From: JADJYF01 sp043782755
Lineage (GTDB): Bacteria; Pseudomonadota; Gammaproteobacteria; Ga0077536
Direction: 5' to 3'
DNA length: 7,741 nt
Assembly: GCA_043782755.1 (NCBI GenBank)
Contig: JAYWAC010000012.1
Location: forward strand, 1 to 7,741
Shown here: one piece after another, positions 1-5,700 of the stretch
How positions within the stretch are numbered: position 1 is the stretch's first letter
Layout of the letters: each line of letters starts with the position of its first letter
The notes under the pieces: generated by a model
Told to the model about the DNA's origin: nothing
The model's input: the letters and a program-made list of their open reading frames with translations, nothing else
Databases searched by the model: none
Made by a program: the position numbers and the translations under genes

Positions 1-42
1 CCCAACACCAAGGGCGGCCAGGAGCTTCGGCAAAGGAGCCAC
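1..42 (-). CDS. Possible 5' end of a minus-strand gene leaving the window
   Basis: Two bases after the stop of the diguanylate cyclase, on the same strand, a GTG at 42-40 opens a reading frame that stays open for 14 codons to the window edge. It reads MAPLPKLLAALGVG. A single lysine followed by a leucine/alanine-rich stretch would fit the beginning of a signal peptide or membrane anchor. No convincing Shine-Dalgarno site precedes it, and 14 codons is too short to prove coding, so this is only a candidate. No function can be given. Confidence 0.2.
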   Translation of the reverse strand, partial: MAPLPKLLAALGVG

Positions 43-44
43 CG

Positions 45-1124
45 TCAAGAGGCGGCGGCCAGCTCCGGCAGGGCATCGTCACCATCGATCTCGATACGAT
101 CGCGACCACCAGTCTTGGCCGCATAGAGCGCGCGATCCGCACGACGCAATAAGGCTTCGGTATCAAATCCCTCCAGACCGCTGACATAGGTCAGGCCGAT
201 GGAAACCGTCAGTTGGCCGTTCTCACCGCTGGCGTGGGGAGTCTTCAGATCGCGCACGCCGTCGATGATGGATTCGGCGATGAACTGCGCGTCGTTGCTG
301 CTGACTCCCGACGACACCACGCAGAATTCCTCACCGCCGTAGCGGAATACCAGATCGCTGGCGCGGCGCGCTGAACCACGAATCACCTCGGCGACCTGCT
401 GCAAGGCACGGTCACCGGCGATATGGCCATAGTTGTCGTTGTACTTCTTGAAGTGATCGATATCGATCATGTACACCGCCAGCGCCTCGTTGCCGCGCCG
501 CGCGCGGTTGAACATGTTGACGAACAACTCCTCGAACAACTGGCGGTTGTAGGTCTTGGTCAGCGAATCGGTGTGGGACAAACGGCTGATGGTGCGGATG
601 TTGGTTTCGTTGGAGCGCGTGAAGACATACATCCCGTAGGCCAGGGTCGGATAGGCCAGCAACAGGATGGCGACCGACAACGGCTCGTAAGCAAAGCGAC
701 GTAAATAGAACAGCACCGGCAGCCCGAGCAAGTGCAGACAAGCCCACCAAGTCCCGCGGCGACTGCCGCCGACCAGGTAGGCGACCATCGGCACCAGCAT
801 CTGCCACGGCTTGTTGTCTATCAGCTCGCTGCCAGAATAAATGCCCATCCAGGTGATCAGCACCGTCAGTGCGATCATGGCGTGGGCACACCACTCGCGC
901 GCCACGTGTCGCACGTTATGCAGATAGCAGAGTCCGAAAATACACAGAAAGAACAGACAGGAAGCGATGGTCAAGCCGTTCAGGCCTATCATCCAGTAGG
1001 CCGGCAACACGAACAGCGAGAGTCCGGTGGCGATATACAGAAAGCGCGTCAGCACGAGGCTACGGAATTCCGCGATTTTCGCTTCGCCGGGGTCGGTCGT
1101 TGAATGGGTTTGAGCCTGGGGCAT
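45..1124 (-). CDS. Membrane-bound GGDEF diguanylate cyclase
   Basis: It is predicted to make the second messenger cyclic di-GMP from two GTP at the inner membrane. From the ATG at 1124 the protein has 359 residues. Six hydrophobic segments lie at about 28-48, 52-68, 80-98, 107-120, 126-141 and 149-168, forming an unrecognised membrane sensor module. A GGDEF domain follows at about 184-346. It has the metal-binding DIDHFK motif (D221, D223), the active-site GGEEF variant (263-267) and, five residues before it, an RxxD product-inhibition site (R254-D257). All elements for activity are present, so it should be a working, feedback-inhibited enzyme. There is no EAL or receiver domain. A GTG at 1160 would add 12 residues; neither start has a clear SD site, and the ATG is preferred because it is closer to the first hydrophobic segment. 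The upstream gap to the divergent pyrophosphatase gene shows no strong promoter. Family certain; input signal and target unknown. Confidence 0.93.
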   Translation of the reverse strand: MPQAQTHSTTDPGEAKIAEFRSLVLTRFLYIATGLSLFVLPAYWMIGLNGLTIASCLFFLCIFGLCYLHNVRHVAREWCAHAMIALTVLITWMGIYSGSELIDNKPWQMLVPMVAYLVGGSRRGTWWACLHLLGLPVLFYLRRFAYEPLSVAILLLAYPTLAYGMYVFTRSNETNIRTISRLSHTDSLTKTYNRQLFEELFVNMFNRARRGNEALAVYMIDIDHFKKYNDNYGHIAGDRALQQVAEVIRGSARRASDLVFRYGGEEFCVVSSGVSSNDAQFIAESIIDGVRDLKTPHASGENGQLTVSIGLTYVSGLEGFDTEALLRRADRALYAAKTGGRDRIEIDGDDALPELAAAS

Positions 1125-1267
1125 TGTCAGTTCATCAGTGAACGAAAGCGGCACCGCCACGCGTCAACAGGATCTGGTTTGCGGGGCTGACCGACCCACA
1201 CACCTTAACCACAAGGCGCGCCTGCACCCACGAACCACGTCTCTTTCTCGCGCAATTGGCGCAAAAA

Positions 1268-1291
1268 TTCACAGTCACGTTCACAGTCCCG
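1268..1291. repeat. Tandem 12-bp repeat in the divergent gap
   Basis: Two adjacent 12-bp units, TTCACAGTCACG and TTCACAGTCCCG, differ at one base. They lie between the divergent starts of the diguanylate cyclase and pyrophosphatase genes, about 145 and 80 bp from them. Spacing near one helical turn would suit a regulator binding two adjacent half-sites on one DNA face. The arrangement is direct, not inverted, so it is not a standard CRP-type site. No function is shown. Confidence 0.4.
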
Positions 1292-1368
1292 TACCGAGCC
1301 GTAGCGCTGGTCGTGATGCCCGGCCGTGGCACAATGACACTCCACCCGCTTGTTCCGACACCACGCGC

Positions 1369-1821
1369 ATGACCCCACCGTCGCCGTTCGAGGCCCGCAC
1401 CATAGAGTTGCTCATCGAAGTGCCGCGCGGCAGTTTCGTGAAACGCGATGCCCTCGGCAAAATTGAATTCTTGTCACCCCTGCCCTGCCCCTTCAATTAC
1501 GGTTCGGTGCCCAGTCTAGCGGCGCCCGACGGCGACGCGCTGGATGTGGTGCTGCTGGGCCCACGTCTGGCGGTGGGTCAACGAGTCAACGCGCCGGTCC
1601 GCGCAGTCGTCATATTCGTCGATGACGGCCAGCAGGACGACAAACTGATCTGCGCCACTGCGCCGCTCAGCTCGGCGGATCAGCGTCTGGTGCTGGGCTT
1701 CTTCCGTGTCTACGCTCTGTGCAAACGCCTCATGAACCATGCGCGCGGGCGCGTCGGCATAACCCATTGCCTGGGTTGGGGCGACGCCGCCCGTACGCTG
1801 GACGCTCACTCTTTGCGTTGA
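1369..1821 (+). CDS. Divergent family I inorganic pyrophosphatase
   Basis: The product resembles the soluble Mg-dependent enzyme that splits pyrophosphate into two phosphates. It has 150 residues; E. coli Ppa has about 175. Recognisable parts are IEVPRGSF (16-23), FNYG (42-45), the signature DGDALDV (54-60) with all three metal-binding Asp (D54, D56, D59), and D85, D90 and K92 with the same spacing as D97, D102 and K104 of E. coli. Near the C terminus, Y115 matches Tyr141, but the following Lys142 is Ala here. The Arg43 position also appears lost, and Glu31 is Asp. Activity may therefore be weakened or directed to another phosphoanhydride; it may be a second copy beside a housekeeping ppa. 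The ATG at 1369 was chosen because the family match begins just after it. An in-frame ATG at 1138 would add 77 unrelated residues. There is no clear SD, and the ATG overlaps the stop of a 12-codon ORF (1334-1372). It converges on the paiB-like gene with 17 bp between. Confidence 0.82.
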   Translation: MTPPSPFEARTIELLIEVPRGSFVKRDALGKIEFLSPLPCPFNYGSVPSLAAPDGDALDVVLLGPRLAVGQRVNAPVRAVVIFVDDGQQDDKLICATAPLSSADQRLVLGFFRVYALCKRLMNHARGRVGITHCLGWGDAARTLDAHSLR

Positions 1822-1838
1822 TGGCTGCGGCGCGCGGC

Positions 1839-2462
1839 TCAAGGCTGCTTGCACCCTACTTCCAAGCTGGCCATCAAATCGCCCAATTCACTTTTCGCCA
1901 CGCCCTGCCGCACACCGGCAAGATCAGCGGCGTCGCGGTTCTGACTCAGTTTGAACTTGCCCGACACCGCTTGCACCCGTAATTCGATGCCGACTACCGC
2001 AGCCAGCATGCGCTCGGCGTAGACCGCCGGTGCGTCGTCGAGTCGCCAAGGGCGGTTGCGGCCAGCCTCATGCAGTGCCGTCAGACTGTCCACCACCTCG
2101 CGCACCCAGGCCGGGTCATCCACGGCCCGCAGTTCGCCACGCAGCTGCACAACTGCGTAATTCCAGGTCGGCACCACCTGGCCGTGGACCGTTTTGCTGG
2201 GGTAGAGCGACGGCGACACATAGCCTTCCGCACCCTGAAAGATCGCGAGTGCCGGCACGCCGCTACCGATCTCGCGCCACAGCGGATTGGCGCGCGCCAC
2301 GTGGCCGCGCAGTACGCGGAGTTCATCGTCCACCAGCAGCGGCAGGTGATTGGCGAGCAAGCCCGCCGACCCATGACAGACCAGGGTCGCGAGCGGATGG
2401 GCACGCGCCAAAGCCAGCAGCACCGTCGGTCGGGTCTCTTCGAAATGCTTGGGCAGGTACAT
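1839..2462 (-). CDS. PaiB-family FMN-binding regulator-like protein
   Basis: This is a full-length (207 residues) member of the PaiB family, a split-barrel FMN-binding fold. Bacillus subtilis PaiB is described as a negative regulator of sporulation and degradative-enzyme genes; the role in Gram-negative bacteria is largely unknown. Family hallmarks seen are the start MYLPKHF, ANHLPLL (37-43), GHVARANPLW (53-62), YVSPSLY (81-87), VPTWNY (97-102) and the C-terminal GKFKLSQNR (168-176). The start is supported by AGGAGA at 2473-2468, five bases before the ATG. It is the last gene of a same-strand block, 50 bp after the GFA gene, and that gap contains two GC-rich palindromes. No helix-turn-helix is evident, so the regulator label comes from family naming; a flavin-linked oxidoreductase role is an alternative. 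Confidence 0.93.
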   Translation of the reverse strand: MYLPKHFEETRPTVLLALARAHPLATLVCHGSAGLLANHLPLLVDDELRVLRGHVARANPLWREIGSGVPALAIFQGAEGYVSPSLYPSKTVHGQVVPTWNYAVVQLRGELRAVDDPAWVREVVDSLTALHEAGRNRPWRLDDAPAVYAERMLAAVVGIELRVQAVSGKFKLSQNRDAADLAGVRQGVAKSELGDLMASLEVGCKQP

Positions 2463-2473
2463 ACACTTCTCCT

Positions 2474-2487
2474 GGCAGGCGCCTGCC
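2474..2487. repeat. 14-bp perfect palindrome next to the paiB SD
   Basis: GGCAGGCGCCTGCC is a perfect 14-bp inverted repeat. In the minus-strand transcript it ends exactly where the AGGAGA SD of the paiB-like gene begins. It can fold as a 5-bp stem (GGCAG/CUGCC) with a GCGC loop. A second palindrome, GCGCTAGCGC, lies at 2496-2505. Both sit in the 50-bp gap between the GFA and paiB-like genes. They could tune paiB translation, stabilise the upstream mRNA segment or bind a dimeric regulator; a terminator is unlikely since no U-run follows. Confidence 0.5.
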
Positions 2488-2512
2488 GGCGGGCCGCGCT
2501 AGCGCTCCGCTC

Positions 2513-3010
2513 TCAGTCGTCGCGCGTTTCCAGACCGAGACGTTGATGCCATTCGGCAATCGCCTCGAGCGGATATTGGTCGAAACGTCGGTCGCGCTTA
2601 CCGGTCAGCAAGGGCACCCAACTGGCCTTGGAACCCAGCATGAGATGGGTACGCTCCGGCGCGGCCGGCAGCTCGCTGTCGACGGCCGAGGCAAACGGAT
2701 GAATCAGTGCCGGCCAGCGCGGGTCCCACACCCACAGGGCGCTGCCACACTCACCGCAGAAATGCCTTTGCGCCGGGCTGCGCTTCGCACGAGCACCGTT
2801 CTCGGCCGGCATCATGGCGCGATAGACCTTCACGTATTTGCGTCCACGCACCGTGAGCGTCGCGCTGTCACCGCCGAGATTGATGGCATAGCCACCGCCG
2901 CCAGCGGTTTTGCGACAAATTGAGCAGTAGCAGACATTGAACGGATAGGGATGGAGCGATGACAGACTGAATTTCACTTTGCCACAGTGACAGGAACCAT
3001 CGAGTCGCAT
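2513..3010 (-). CDS. GFA/CENP-V domain zinc-binding protein
   Basis: A 165-residue protein of the GFA family, named after glutathione-dependent formaldehyde-activating enzyme (Gfa), with a Mis18-like zinc fold. The cysteine pattern is complete: CHC at 7-9, CYCSIC with C27, C29 and C32, and CGECG with C85 and C88. These are the expected ligands for two zinc sites. In Paracoccus, Gfa was reported to promote formation of S-hydroxymethylglutathione, but most members have no proven substrate and later work disputes catalysis, so a specific reaction should not be assigned. The ATG at 3010 is fixed by an AGGAGG SD (3024-3019) that overlaps the stop codon of the upstream dehydratase gene, 12 bp away, pointing to translational coupling in one operon. 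No formaldehyde dehydrogenase gene is adjacent. Confidence 0.92.
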   Translation of the reverse strand: MRLDGSCHCGKVKFSLSSLHPYPFNVCYCSICRKTAGGGGYAINLGGDSATLTVRGRKYVKVYRAMMPAENGARAKRSPAQRHFCGECGSALWVWDPRWPALIHPFASAVDSELPAAPERTHLMLGSKASWVPLLTGKRDRRFDQYPLEAIAEWHQRLGLETRDD

Positions 3011-3018
3011 TGCGTGAA

Positions 3019-3024
3019 CCTCCT
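3019..3024 (-). promoter_or_regulatory. SD of the GFA gene, overlapping upstream stop
   Basis: On the minus strand AGGAGG lies eight bases before the ATG at 3010 and shares bases with the TAG stop (3025-3023) of the dehydratase gene. It is the strongest ribosome binding site of this block and suggests terminating ribosomes can restart on the GFA gene. Confidence 0.85.
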
Positions 3025-4018
3025 ATCCGCTCAAGACACGTTGCAGCGTGGTGCGATCGACATTGCCACCCGACAAAACCACGGCAACGCGGCGCCCGCG
3101 CATTACTTCCCGCTCCTTGAGCAGAGCTGCAAGCGGCGCGGCGCCCGCGCCTTCGGCGAGGTTGTGGGTATCGGCGAGCAAGGCCGCCATCGCCGCCAGC
3201 ACTTCGTCATCCGATACGCGCACCACACGCGCCATACCACTACGCAAATACTCGAAAGCGATCCGCGAAGGGACCCTTACCGCCATGCCATCGGCCAAAG
3301 TCTCGGCACTCACCGTGCTGACGACCTCACCGCGCTCAAAAGACTGCGCATAGGCGTCGGCATGGGCCGACACCACGCCGACTACTTCGGTACGCAGGCC
3401 AAGCGCATTGCGTGCCGCCAGCATACCGGCGATGCCGGAGCCGAGACCTATCGGCACATAGACCGTGTCCAGTTCAGGCACGGCGCGCAGCAGCTCATAG
3501 GCATAGGTACCCACACCCTGCACCAGCAGAGGATGGTAGGACGGCATGGCGTACAGACCGCGTTCGGTGGCCAGCGCCATCGCATGGTCGATAGCGGCGT
3601 TGAAATCCTCACCGTGTTCAATCAGCTCCGCTCCCAGCGCACGCATCGCGCGATTCTTGTCGGGATTGTTGCCAAGTGGCACCACGACCACCACCTCGAG
3701 ATCATGGCGACTAGCAGCGTAGGCGATGCTCTGGCCATGATTGCCGCGCGTCGCGGCGACCACGCCGCGCACCTCGGGCAAGGTCTCGCGAAGTTGCTGC
3801 ATGAACCACACACCACCGCGCACCTTGAATGCTCCGGTAGGCAGATGATTCTCATGTTTGACCCACACTTCGCAATCACAACGCTCGGCCAGCAGCGGCC
3901 AGGCGAGCTGCGGGGTGGGCAGCAGCGCGGTGTAGATTTCCTGTGCGGCGCGCGCGAAATCGGCCGCCGTCAAGGGCTGCGCGAGCAGGTCTCGCTCGGG
4001 CAGTGTCCGCACCTTCAA
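3023..4018 (-). CDS. PLP fold-type II threonine/serine dehydratase-like enzyme
   Basis: This is predicted to be a cytosolic pyridoxal-phosphate enzyme that removes water and ammonia from a hydroxy-amino acid such as threonine or serine. Of 331 residues, the motifs seen are the PLP-lysine segment PTGAFKVRGG with K65, ATRGNHGQS (89-97), a glycine-rich phosphate-binding loop GLGSGIAG (191-198), AEGAGAA around E289 and LSGGN (315-319). There is no C-terminal ACT regulatory domain, so it resembles catabolic (TdcB-type) or serine racemase-like members rather than the isoleucine-sensitive biosynthetic IlvA. The start is a TTG at 4018 whose bases overlap the TGA stop of the preceding NTF2-like gene (TTGA). 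A GTG two codons later (4012) is an equally possible start. It lies between the NTF2-like gene and the GFA gene in the same operon. Family is clear; exact substrate cannot be told (threonine, serine, hydroxyaspartate or an ectoine-derived hydroxy-amino acid are alternatives). Confidence 0.92.
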   Translation of the reverse strand: MKVRTLPERDLLAQPLTAADFARAAQEIYTALLPTPQLAWPLLAERCDCEVWVKHENHLPTGAFKVRGGVWFMQQLRETLPEVRGVVAATRGNHGQSIAYAASRHDLEVVVVVPLGNNPDKNRAMRALGAELIEHGEDFNAAIDHAMALATERGLYAMPSYHPLLVQGVGTYAYELLRAVPELDTVYVPIGLGSGIAGMLAARNALGLRTEVVGVVSAHADAYAQSFERGEVVSTVSAETLADGMAVRVPSRIAFEYLRSGMARVVRVSDDEVLAAMAALLADTHNLAEGAGAAPLAALLKEREVMRGRRVAVVLSGGNVDRTTLQRVLSG

Positions 4019-4482
4019 CTCGCGCCGTGATGGGCGGCTTCGGCGCGCGCCGCGAGTTCACGGCCCTGACGTTGCACCACCTTGGCGAGACGCTCGGGCG
4101 CGAAGCCGAGCATGGCAAGTCCCGCCGCCGCATTAGCGACTTCGTGGTAACTGAGCAGCAAGCCGTCGCGCAGCTCACACACCGACACCCCTTCGAATAG
4201 CGCGCGGCGTCCTTCGCTGCCGGCCATGCGGCCGTCGTAACTGAACACATAGCGCGCATAGCCCAACCGCCCGTCGCAGACCGGATGATGGATGTCCCAG
4301 ATGAAATTGCTCGCGTCACGATGGAAATGATCGACCACCATGCGCGGGATGTCGGCCTTGGCAAAGGCGCCGTAGAAGACGTCGTGATAGACGCCGTCGT
4401 CGGTGAAACAAGCCGCTGCGGTCGCGCCGTCGCCGCGCACGATGGCCTCGGTCAGGCGCAGGATAAGATCACGGAATTCCAT
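4015..4482 (-). CDS. NTF2/SnoaL-like protein
   Basis: A 155-residue protein with features of the NTF2-like cone-shaped fold, which includes SnoaL-type cyclases, small isomerases and many non-catalytic ligand binders. Seen are an N-terminal helix with LILRLTEAIVRGD (6-18), the strand/loop CFTDDGVYHDVFYGAF (25-40), where the H33-D34 pair is typical of the family, aromatic strands FIWDIHHPV (60-68) and YARYVFSYDG (75-84), and a final strand around 107-114. A charged helical tail at about 129-150 follows. No substrate can be assigned. The ATG at 4482 has GAGGA seven bases upstream. It is the first gene of the minus-strand block, and its TGA stop overlaps the TTG start of the dehydratase gene. A candidate promoter lies at 4591-4563. 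It may act on a product of the neighbouring enzyme, but this is guesswork. Confidence 0.85.
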   Translation of the reverse strand: MEFRDLILRLTEAIVRGDGATAAACFTDDGVYHDVFYGAFAKADIPRMVVDHFHRDASNFIWDIHHPVCDGRLGYARYVFSYDGRMAGSEGRRALFEGVSVCELRDGLLLSYHEVANAAAGLAMLGFAPERLAKVVQRQGRELAARAEAAHHGAS

Positions 4483-4561
4483 CGCCCAGTCCTCGTCGTC
4501 AGGGTGCCCGCGCGAGGGCGCGCAAGCGGCAAAAAAAATGGCTACTAGGGGCCCGTTGCGC

Positions 4562-4570
4562 TGTTATAGT
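4562..4570 (+). promoter_or_regulatory. Candidate extended -10 promoter of acoABC
   Basis: TGTTATAGT is a TGn-extended -10 element with 5 of 6 matches to TATAAT. No good -35 is seen 16-18 bp upstream (CTACTA region), as is common for extended -10 promoters or activator-dependent ones. Transcription would begin near 4577, leaving a leader of about 150 nt. No acceptable sigma-54 -24/-12 element was found in the gap, although known aco operons are often sigma-54/AcoR dependent. Confidence 0.35.
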
Positions 4571-4591
4571 CTTTACCGGTACTCGCGTCCA
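4563..4591 (-). promoter_or_regulatory. Candidate sigma-70 promoter of the NTF2-like operon
   Basis: On the minus strand TGGACG (4591-4586; 4 of 6 match to TTGACA) is separated by 17 bp from TATAAC (4568-4563; 5 of 6 match to TATAAT). Transcription would start near 4556, giving a leader of about 74 nt before the ATG at 4482. It shares its TATA bases with the opposing acoA promoter candidate. Prediction by eye only. Confidence 0.4.
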
Positions 4592-4606
4592 CGACGCGAC
4601 GACGAT

Positions 4607-4696
4607 GGCGAGCGGTGCGAGTTTAAGACCGCTCTCGCCAGCGCAGCCAGGCGTTCCTGGTCGCGCGGATTCCAGCGCAGCTGCAATGGCCGCAGC
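4607..4696 (+). promoter_or_regulatory. Structured acoA leader with three hairpins
   Basis: Three consecutive inverted repeats lie between the candidate promoter and the acoA SD. The first (4607-4639) pairs GGCGAGCGGT with ACCGCTCTCGCC, a 10-bp stem with a 2-nt bulge. The second (4641-4666) pairs GCGCAGCCAGG with CCTGGTCGCGC around a CGTT loop; one pair is G-U and one is an A-C mismatch. The third (4680-4696) pairs GCTGC with GCAGC. There is no U-run after any stem, so none is a standard terminator, and no conserved TPP riboswitch core was recognised. The role is unknown: mRNA stability, an RNA-binding site, or DNA operators are all possible. Confidence 0.45.
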
Positions 4697-4725
4697 AGGA
4701 ACACATCATTCAAGGGGAGACACTC

Positions 4726-5700
4726 ATGGCGCAAGCACTGTCCGTCGAGGATCTGCTCGACGCGTATCGGACGATGAAGACCATTCGCGAATTCGAGGAC
4801 CGCGTCCACGTCGAATTCGCCAAGGGCGGCATTCCAGGTTTCGTGCATCTCTACGCCGGCGAGGAAGCTTCGGCTACCGGTGTCGGCATGCATCTGCGTG
4901 ACGACGATCGTCTCGCCAGCAACCATCGCGGCCATGGCCACTGCATCGCTAAGGGCGTTGAGGTCAAAGGCATGATGGCGGAGATCTATGGCAAGAAAAC
5001 CGGCACCTGCGGCGGCAAGGGCGGCTCGATGCATATTGCCGATCTGGATACCGGCATGATGGGCGCCAACGGCATCGTCGGCGGCGGGCCGCCGCTGGCG
5101 TGTGGCGCCGGACTGGCCGCCAAGCGTCGTGGCAAGGGTGGCCTCGCCGTCGTCTTCTGCGGTGACGGCGCGTCCAATCAGGGCACGGTGTTCGAAGCCA
5201 TGAATCTCGCCACGGTGTGGAAACTGCCGGTGGTGTTCGTGTTCGAGAACAACGGCTATGCGGAAGCCACCGACAGCCGCTTTTCGGTCTCGTGCAAGGA
5301 CATCGCGCAGCGCGCCATCGGCTTCGGTATGCCGGGTCGCATTGTCGACGGCCACGATTTCTTCGCGGTCTACGACGCCTTTGCCGAAGCGGCCGCAAGA
5401 GCACGCAAAGGCGACGGGCCCTCGCTCATTGAGCACAAGCTCGACCGCTTCTTCGGCCACTTCGAGGGTGATAACCAGAAGTATCGTCCGAACGGCGAAG
5501 TCGCGCGCCTACGCGAAGAGAAATGCTGCATCAAGCGTTTCACCACGACGGTCACCGGCGAACACGGCATCACCTCCCAGCAGCTTGGCGCCATCGATGA
5601 CGAAGTCGCGAAGCTGATCGACGAGGCGGTGGCCTTTGCCGAGACTTCGCCTGAACCGGATGCGTCGGATCTCACGACCGATGTCTACATCAAGTACTGA
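4726..5700 (+). CDS. acoA: Acetoin dehydrogenase E1 component, alpha subunit
   Basis: This is the thiamine-diphosphate E1 alpha chain of the acetoin dehydrogenase complex; with AcoB it cleaves acetoin, releasing acetaldehyde and passing the acetyl unit to the lipoyl group of AcoC in the cytosol. It has 324 residues, the usual length. Visible motifs are HLYAGEEA (41-48), NHRGHGH (66-72), GGKGGSMH (96-103) and the ThDP/Mg motif starting GDGASNQG (146-153) and ending at NN (175-176). The stretch FFGHFEGD (242-249) is typical of acetoin-type E1 alpha; pyruvate dehydrogenases usually carry a serine-containing phosphorylation loop there. The ATG follows an AGGGGAGA SD (4713-4720). It heads an operon with acoB 11 bp downstream. 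The substrate is inferred from family resemblance and the fused hydrolase-type E2; a related branched or methylated acyloin, or a 2-oxoacid, is not excluded. Confidence 0.93.
   Translation: MAQALSVEDLLDAYRTMKTIREFEDRVHVEFAKGGIPGFVHLYAGEEASATGVGMHLRDDDRLASNHRGHGHCIAKGVEVKGMMAEIYGKKTGTCGGKGGSMHIADLDTGMMGANGIVGGGPPLACGAGLAAKRRGKGGLAVVFCGDGASNQGTVFEAMNLATVWKLPVVFVFENNGYAEATDSRFSVSCKDIAQRAIGFGMPGRIVDGHDFFAVYDAFAEAAARARKGDGPSLIEHKLDRFFGHFEGDNQKYRPNGEVARLREEKCCIKRFTTTVTGEHGITSQQLGAIDDEVAKLIDEAVAFAETSPEPDASDLTTDVYIKY

Noticed and set aside
1138..1368. In-frame upstream ATG extending the pyrophosphatase by 77 residues
   Set aside because: The added segment is Arg/Thr/Ser-rich with no family match, spans the tandem repeat and runs right up to the divergent cyclase gene.
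1822..1838. Bidirectional terminator between the converging pyrophosphatase and paiB-like genes
   Set aside because: The 17-bp gap is GC-rich but has neither a clear inverted repeat nor a T-run on either strand.
2030..2923. Plus-strand open frame (297 codons) opposite the GFA and paiB-like genes
   Set aside because: Arg/Pro/Ala-rich shadow crossing two well-supported genes and their gap; no SD or domain.
2987..4030. Long plus-strand open frame (347 codons) antisense to the dehydratase gene
   Set aside because: Its translation is rich in His, Arg and Gln with no recognisable domain, while the opposite strand encodes a complete PLP enzyme with all motifs. It is a GC-rich shadow frame.
4509..4538. 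Rho-independent terminator made of the CGCGC-GAGG-GCGCG hairpin and the nearby A8 run
   Set aside because: On the plus strand the hairpin is followed by A, not U; on the minus strand the U-run comes before the hairpin. The order is wrong both ways.
4577..4725. TPP riboswitch upstream of acoA
   Set aside because: The conserved CUGAGA and downstream THI-box core sequences were not found; the hairpins alone do not support it.
4573..5460. Minus-strand open frame (295 codons) opposite acoA
   Set aside because: It is antisense to the conserved acoA coding sequence, its protein matches no family I know, and it would run across the divergent promoter region.
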